Below are positions 56,152-64,000 of a stretch of 64,000 nt of DNA, piece after piece (position 1 is the stretch's first letter; every line of letters begins with the position of its first letter). Position numbers and translations under genes: made by a program. The notes beneath the pieces were generated by a model that searched no databases, was not told where the DNA came from, and saw only the letters and a program-made list of their open reading frames with translations. The stretch is from Dentipellis sp. KUC8613 (lineage: Eukaryota > Basidiomycota > Agaricomycetes > Russulales > Hericiaceae). The stretch is from the NCBI GenBank assembly GCA_002286715.1, contig NSJX01000040.1:53194-117193 (forward strand), given 5' to 3'.

Positions 56152-57698
56152 ATGTACTCGAACACACCAGCCGAATCAGATTTCGAGGTTGTTGATACGC
56201 TTGTGCGGGAGCAACCCCACCTCGTAGCCTCCCATCTCAAAGGCCTCCATGACGCGGCTATTGATGAACAAGACAAGGCGGGGCGTTTATATTTTGCCCT
56301 GGAGGTGATGAATTCGCTTTACTCGTCGACAGAAGAACGCTGGGACGCATATCTCGACTCCAGCCTGCCCGCTGTCCTCATGCAAATCATCAGCGATAAT
56401 TCTACCTTTGTCCTTGGAAACGACTCAGACGCGGTACGTCCGACATTTGCCTTGCCATAGCCTTCTTTATTTAACAACCGTATACAATACAGCGATATGG
56501 CGAAGCTATCCTCACAAGCATATCGCTCGTCGCAGATCACGCGCAAGGGTTGGGCGAGACCACAGGAGCAAGGCTGACAAAAATGCTGGTAGATTCATCT
56601 CCTTCCATGTGGGCTGCGTTATGGACGAGGCGCCAAATGTTCGATGTCGGAAGCCCCGTTGCGAGCGAGCTTCGGGACATCCTCGCACAAGTGGCCGCTA
56701 CATATTTCAGTCTCTACACTAGTAGGTATGCACACCAACCTGTTCACCGGTATATGCAATAACTTACAGCGTTATGCAGAGCGGGGTTTCCGCCGTTACT
56801 AGCGACACGCTTCGGTCACGTCGTCATGTATGTCTGGGTGACAACAGTAAACTGCGACCAAGACGACCAGTCCCTTGATATTCTCGAAGGGCTTTCTGCG
56901 AATGCGAGCGTCGAAAATCTTGTAGCTTTCACGGAAGAGACCGTCATCAACACCGTTGGTCCAGCCGCCCTCATCGAACGTTTCATCACTTGGCTCGGTC
57001 AACCCTGGGTTCACGGAGGGCACTTGGTCGCCTGCTTGCGCTGCATGTACCTGTTTTGTTGCCACCCGGACGTGAGCTCGCATCTTGGCGCTGCGGGGAT
57101 GTTCGAGGCACTGTGCGATGCGACACGGAGACAGAGACTTACTGGGAATGCGGTAGATGAGTGGAACGCAATCGGGTCATTCGCACCTTATATCGAGTAA
57201 GCTCAATCCTTCTGTCAATCGATCTACAGCATATTGACAATTGATCATGGTTGCAGAGCGACATTTATACGAAGTTTCGAGCAGCACTCTCTAGAGACAA
57301 TCAGCCGACTAGACGACCTATTGCTTCTCATGGCTCGCGGCGCTCTTCTGGGAGCAGAGTTCGGCGTAATGCAACACCTTGGTAAGTCTGCACATCCAAG
57401 TCATCCGATAGTTATTGACTGACTTGATTTTTAAGACCATTGGGTGCACCTCTACCAGCACATAGGCGGCCTCGCCCGTGTCGCTCGGGGGCAAAGCGAC
57501 AACCATTATTTCCTAGAAAAGTTGCGCACCGCAGCACGGCCCGTGTGGTATCCGACGTGGGAGTCCCTAAAATCTCAAAAGCCTACAACTAGCACAGTTG
57601 CTCAAGCGCGAGCGAGGATGCTCAGCGCTTGGATTGAGCTTGGAGCATCTCTTGGCTTCGACGTACCATATTCGGACGAATCTATGGATATTGATTGA
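56152..57698 (+). CDS. Helical protein of unknown function
   Basis: About 420 residues in six exons. Reads smoothly across introns: SDFEVVDTLVREQPHLVASH, GRLYFALEVMNSLYSS, YGEAILTSISLVADHAQGLG, RTRFGHVVMYVWVT-type segments, SLDILEGLSANASVENLVAF, HLVACLRCMYLFCCHPDVSS, RLDDLLLLMARGALLGAEFG, and a C-terminus ARMLSAWIELGASLGFDV ending SMDID at 57698. The dense leucine/alanine helices suggest an alpha-solenoid (armadillo-like) fold; this is an inference. No catalytic motif, signal or membrane helix is apparent. Such proteins occur as single genes in agaricomycetes, and I know no assigned role. The start at 56152 is preceded by an A7 run. Confidence 0.65.
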
Positions 57699-58386
57699 AC
57701 GTCTACGCCCAGTACAGATGTGACATTACACGGTAGATGTTTGAGATCAGGCTCTTTGAGAACTGGCATGGAATTGGGGCTGGTATCAACGTTGTCGTAT
57801 TTCTGATTTCCTGTTGGCAGCCTTACGGCTCTGTGGAGAGTCGGCGAGATCACGACAGCGAGACCTCTGTAAGAGGATGTGCTTTACGCTCCCCACGATG
57901 TCAAAAACCAGATATCTAGTTGTGATTGACTTCCGACATTTCTGGATATCGTGGAACTGCATTTCTATGCAACGCTCAGCATGCTATAAGATGGTGGACC
58001 TGGATGTCAAATAAAGTCCACGACATGTCGTAATGCGTCACGATGAAGAACGAAGGGTGTCCAAAGCTCACGATCCTCAGAGTGGGCGGTATACGCTGTC
58101 TTCTTCAGATTGAACATTGTTCCACTCTACAAAGGTGAGTCACAAGGCAAGCCAGTCAAGTGATAACAAACGATGTAGCAGGCACGAGCCCGGATCGACG
58201 TCGGGACCAAGAGCGCTCGCTGTACAAGGCGCGTCTCGGACGCGCTGCTGGCATCTCCGACCGCCAGGCTGGTGACGGTTGGATTGCGTGATTCTACCAC
58301 AATGGGTCTCCTCGACTTATAAAACTTCCCTCCGAACAACTGGAAATGCATTTACCTTTCTCATTCCCGTGTGAAGGAGAGTTGAG
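57699..58386. other. Intergenic
   Basis: 3' region of the unknown gene and promoter of ATP sulfurylase. No coding support, and no clear binding-site motif could be assigned by eye. Confidence 0.4.
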
Positions 58387-60559
<2,173 letters not shown>

Positions 60560-60733
60560 AGAGGACGAACGCAATATCCCCGAATCCAAAAGCGAAGAAG
60601 TGATCAGAAGATGTAGAGATAGAATTGTAGAAATACAGTGTGTTTCATTAGGCGTCATAGACTATGGGAAGGGATTGAAACGGCCACCACAATCGCTCTG
60701 CTGCGACTTCCTTCCACGGTTTGACAGTGGGTT

Positions 60734-62225
60734 TTACCATCCCAGCTCGTGGCGAGGTAACGTCACGACGACGACCTGGCTCGCCTCTTCGCCTTTGGGG
60801 AGGCCCATGTGCCTCCAACACGGTGCGCATAGCAAACAGGGGCTCTCGCCTAGTCGAACATCCCCCACGATGGAGTATACAGCCGGTGCTTTGGTACATG
60901 CACGGCATGAGTCGAGCAACGGTGGCGTTATCTGGAGGGTCAACGGGTATCCTGTTGCAGGGTCATCTGAATTGAGAAGACTATGGAATGTATGAGAGTT
61001 TTGAAAGCATGCAGTCGTCCGGACGACTTACCGGATTTGTTCTACCACGAGGAAGTGTTCGCAGTTGCCTTGATGGAGAAGCCAATAAGGCTCGTTGAGG
61101 CGCAGAGTGAGCGACGAGAACAACGTGTCGTGCATGGCTGAACCCTTCTCCAAGGGTGTCGACACGCTCGAGATGAGCTTACTGCGACGAAGATCAAATC
61201 TTGGAAGCGAAAAGCTTACGATAGACTCACTCTGCGTAATCATTTTCACTCAAGCCGTCGCCGTATACAATGCCTTCGATGCAGACCGCGTAACCACTTT
61301 GAACAGGTACGGAGTCTTCTGTATGCGGCTTATAGCCTGACACCTCGTTGTCCTCCATGGTTTCTTCGGGGAGCTCGTTGGAAGGACATGGTATTGCTTC
61401 GAAGAGGTCGCCGAGCGTTTGGGTAGACAAGACAGCGTGTTGCGAGAACCGCGTCAAATAGTTGTGGGACCAGGAAATACGATTGTGGACGCTGATAGTG
61501 ATGATTGCACCGTGCGGAGGGGAGGCAGTGCCGGAGCCCAACGTTTTCTGTACATGCTCAGTAATTATGATGGCATACGGGAAGGAAAGACTGACGATTT
61601 TCAAGAGAGCGTTGAGGTCTGAATTCTTCGGACCTCTTATGAATGAGGCAGCTTCCTGGGTAAGGCTTGAATCATCCCTCGTACCTTCCAGTAACTGCGA
61701 ACGGAAATGAGCGACTTACGGCCAGCTCTGCAGACGAATGTTATCCAGTTTACTCTTGAATTCGGTCAGTTCTGGGTTCTCCTTGGAGCTGGACGCGGCA
61801 TCTCGTTTCCGCTTTCGTCGGTTGGAAGCATTCGAGTCCGCGACAGCATAAATGGTGCTAATCGACGCTTCGTGGGTGGCTCTTGCGTGTGCAGCCAGGC
61901 GAGGGTTTAACAATGTATCAGTAAGCGTGGTCTTCAAGTCATCAATACTATGTGCAGATTTGTCTTTACATTAATGCGGTCATTAACGTAGGAAGGTGAG
62001 GGCGTACCTGCATTCCTCCGCAATCCTGGCAGCCTCGTCACTGGTAGAAACATCTGATGGGAGTGTACTAAGCAAGCTTTTGGGTAGCTCGTCCTCGTCA
62101 TCCGACAGGGTTTCTTCTCCTGCTGAACACGATTCAAGTGCGGCTTTCAGGAATTCGCTGATGTCGACAGGTTCTGAAGGGGGACCAAAGTGAGACTCGT
62201 GGGCGAAACTTGTCCCAGCGTTCAT
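60734..62225 (-). CDS. SNAPC3 homologue, snRNA-activating complex subunit
   Basis: Nuclear factor related to SNAP50/SNAPC3, which binds the proximal sequence element of snRNA promoters for RNA polymerase II and III. Starts MNAGTSFAHESHFGPPSEP at 62225, with an acidic segment (EETLSDDEDELP), a basic segment (NRRKRKRDAASSSKEN), then the conserved core: VLSTQTLGDLFEAIPC, SGYAVCIEGIVYGDG, LRLNEPYWLLHQGNCEHF (the H-Q-G-x-C-E-H signature), and a C-terminal zinc-binding module CRACTKAP...CLLCAPCWRHM ending HELGW at 60734. Six or so exons; the intron near 61670-61712 has two possible acceptors. About 430 residues. The gene tail faces the ATP sulfurylase tail, 174 bp apart. Confidence 0.82.
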
Positions 62226-62505
62226 CAGAGAGAGAATTGGATCGATGCGCTTCTTGCAGATTACGTTCACCTCGACATACTATGGAGTTGGTTGGTGACT
62301 GAGCCGTATAGAAACCGAAATATAGCGCGGCGCGTAATGAAGGAGGTCACGAGACCGTCTGCATGCATGCACATGACCTTGACGCGAGAGTTGGAACTCG
62401 ACAAGGCTTGTCTCCCGCCACCACAACGAGACCCTCGACAAGGCTCCTTCAAGCACGCCGCCCAGCACGCCAGGCACACGCCACATATCAAGCAACTTTT
62501 GATAG
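62226..62505. promoter_or_regulatory. Divergent promoter region
   Basis: 280 bp between the SNAPC3-like start (62225, minus) and the serine-rich gene start (62506, plus). Both genes would share it. No TATA box is clear; the GCATGCATGCAC alternating run at 62361-62372 is the only notable motif. Confidence 0.4.
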
Positions 62506-64000
62506 ATGGAGAACACTGACGCCCCAGTGAGCGGGCACATTATGTCTGCCAGCAGCTCAGAAACGAAGACATACGTTGACCGCGGCGTGCAAGTTGGGTC
62601 GCCTATCCTATCCGCTGCGGTATTCCAAGCGGAACTCATTGAAGAAGAAAATGAATCATCTCTTTGTGACACCACGTCGTCTGCGATAAACGTCTCCCAG
62701 GTTTCCTACTCTACCGCATATACTCAATCGTCTCAAGGTTCACCGTCGCCGCTCGCGGTAGAGCGAGTGCTCAAGCCTCCTCAACTTCCCACGAACAGGC
62801 CGTCAAGCTCACATATCAATTCCGAGTCTTCTAGGATCGTCTCACTTCCAGAGACCGCCCCACTCTTCTCTGGGAAGAGAGCGCTCAAGGGGAGTACGCG
62901 GGTTGTCTCCATGCCAGATCGCGCCACGCACGGCGGCTTCAGCACCGACAACAGCCTGTCTTCATCCGACCGGATCGATGTCTCCGTGTATAGTGGAGAG
63001 TCGTATACGTCCATGGAGGACGACACTTCTGGTACCCGTCTTTCTCACAGTCGCCAAGACGTACCTCATACTCCATCCCCACCATCGTCTCCAGATTCTA
63101 TCCTCATCATCGAAAATAACGGAGAACTCTCCGAAGCATTTCTTCGCCCTAGGGTTGAAGACGTGGAATCCGACTCTGAATCCGAGAAGGCGGCTCACGA
63201 CGAAGATAACGGTGAGTAGCTTTGAGATGCCTTGCCACAGCTCTAATCCTGCCTTATAGGATGGATCACTTGGGCTAGATCACCTCCAAGGCCTATTCCC
63301 GCCCTTCACGGACCTTTGTCTCTGCCTTACGCTCGCTGCCCCTCGTAAGTATGCATTTATTCGGATGAAATGGTACATTAACGCGAGTCGCTCAGCGGAG
63401 CCGAGGGCACCATAATCGAAGAACCAGAGAACCTTCCCCGTATGATCTGGGGTCTTGAATCAGAGGAGCAGGTCATATCTCCTTCGCCATCTGACCCCTA
63501 TGACCTAGATCAGCGCACAACACACGGAAAGCCTGCACGCGTTCCTGATCAACCATCCCTTCACTCGACACCGAAGAAACAGCATGAGGACCGCATGCTT
63601 TCACAGCAAAAGCGACCACAGCCTGCTTCAATGCAACGTCAGCAACAATTCAATCGGCCGCAAGAGCACTTCCACAGGCCACAAGAGCCAATGAAGGAGA
63701 AATATACAAACCAGCAGAACTTGGAAGAGACTCGCACCGAGCGGTACCCCCGCGGCCTATTCGACGATGCTATAGTTCTGGAGAATCTCTTGCGCGAGGA
63801 CGGTGCCGCGCGTAATCTCTGGATCTCTGGCGGCAATCCTCAAGGCAACTTCGTGGCTTCACAGCTTGATACCAAAGCTCTGTCTGGTCATGCTTCGGTA
63901 CCCACTCAGCGATTCACTCGGTCCGACCAAGGCTATAATCCTGCTAACATCTCGAGAGCTCAAAGCACTGGTCTTGGTTCTGAATACCTCCAGTCTTCGA
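62506..64000 (+). CDS. Serine-rich disordered protein, 3' end outside window
   Basis: Starts MENTDAPVSGHIMSASSSET at 62506 and is still open at the right edge. Exons 62506-63211, a short one at about 63260-63346 (GWITWARSPPRPIPALHG) and one from about 63396 on (GAEGTIIEEPENLPRMIWG). The visible 440 residues are mostly Ser/Pro/Gln-rich, with acidic patches (VEDVESDSESEKAAHDEDN) and a Gln-rich stretch (QRQQQFNRPQEHFHRPQE). One ordered piece, RGLFDDAIVLENLLREDGA, may begin a domain continuing outside. Low complexity suggests a regulatory or scaffold protein; I do not recognise the family from this part. Confidence 0.65.

Overview
The window comes from a basidiomycete fungus, most likely an agaricomycete such as a polypore. 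Genes carry many short introns (about 45-70 nt, GT-AG with a few GC-AG), are closely packed on both strands, and most best-recognised products have typical fungal architecture: ATP sulfurylase with a C-terminal APS-kinase-like domain, a Zn2Cys6 regulator, an OPT transporter, an Scp160/vigilin protein and a NACHT-type STAND NTPase. Exon structures below were read by eye from splice consensus and protein continuity; no alignment or transcript data were available.

Left part (1-15 kb) looks accessory. It holds the 5' half of a NACHT NLR-like gene whose N-terminus is built from duplicated mini-exons, a decayed MND1 (meiotic recombination) pseudogene, an intronless gene of unknown function, a cytochrome P450 whose 5' end stops at a hairpin-forming nonamer repeat, a second copy of that repeat 1.4 kb away, and a MYND zinc-finger gene with a 12-nt micro-exon. 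Stretches at 2-4.4 kb and 11-13.8 kb hold no gene I can support.

Middle part (15.8-40 kb) is mostly conserved housekeeping sequence: a Zn2Cys6 transcription factor, a BZW/eIF5-mimic protein divergent from a small unknown gene, a Pcl-type cyclin, a secreted lytic-transglycosylase-fold protein, protein phosphatase 5, the U2 snRNP-associated SR140/U2SURP homologue, and a vigilin/Scp160 multi-KH protein convergent with it.

Right part (41-64 kb) holds a multi-pass membrane protein with a broken frame, ERO1 (ER disulfide formation), a single-pass membrane protein, an oligopeptide transporter, a quinone-reductase-like MDR enzyme, an unknown helical protein, ATP sulfurylase (MET3), an SNAPC3 homologue (snRNA transcription), and a serine-rich gene leaving the right edge. 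ATP sulfurylase (sulfate assimilation), ERO1 (disulfides) and the OPT transporter (peptides, in some cases glutathione) touch sulfur metabolism loosely, but there is no evidence that they form a cluster. No secondary-metabolite cluster, tRNA, rRNA or CRISPR array was seen.
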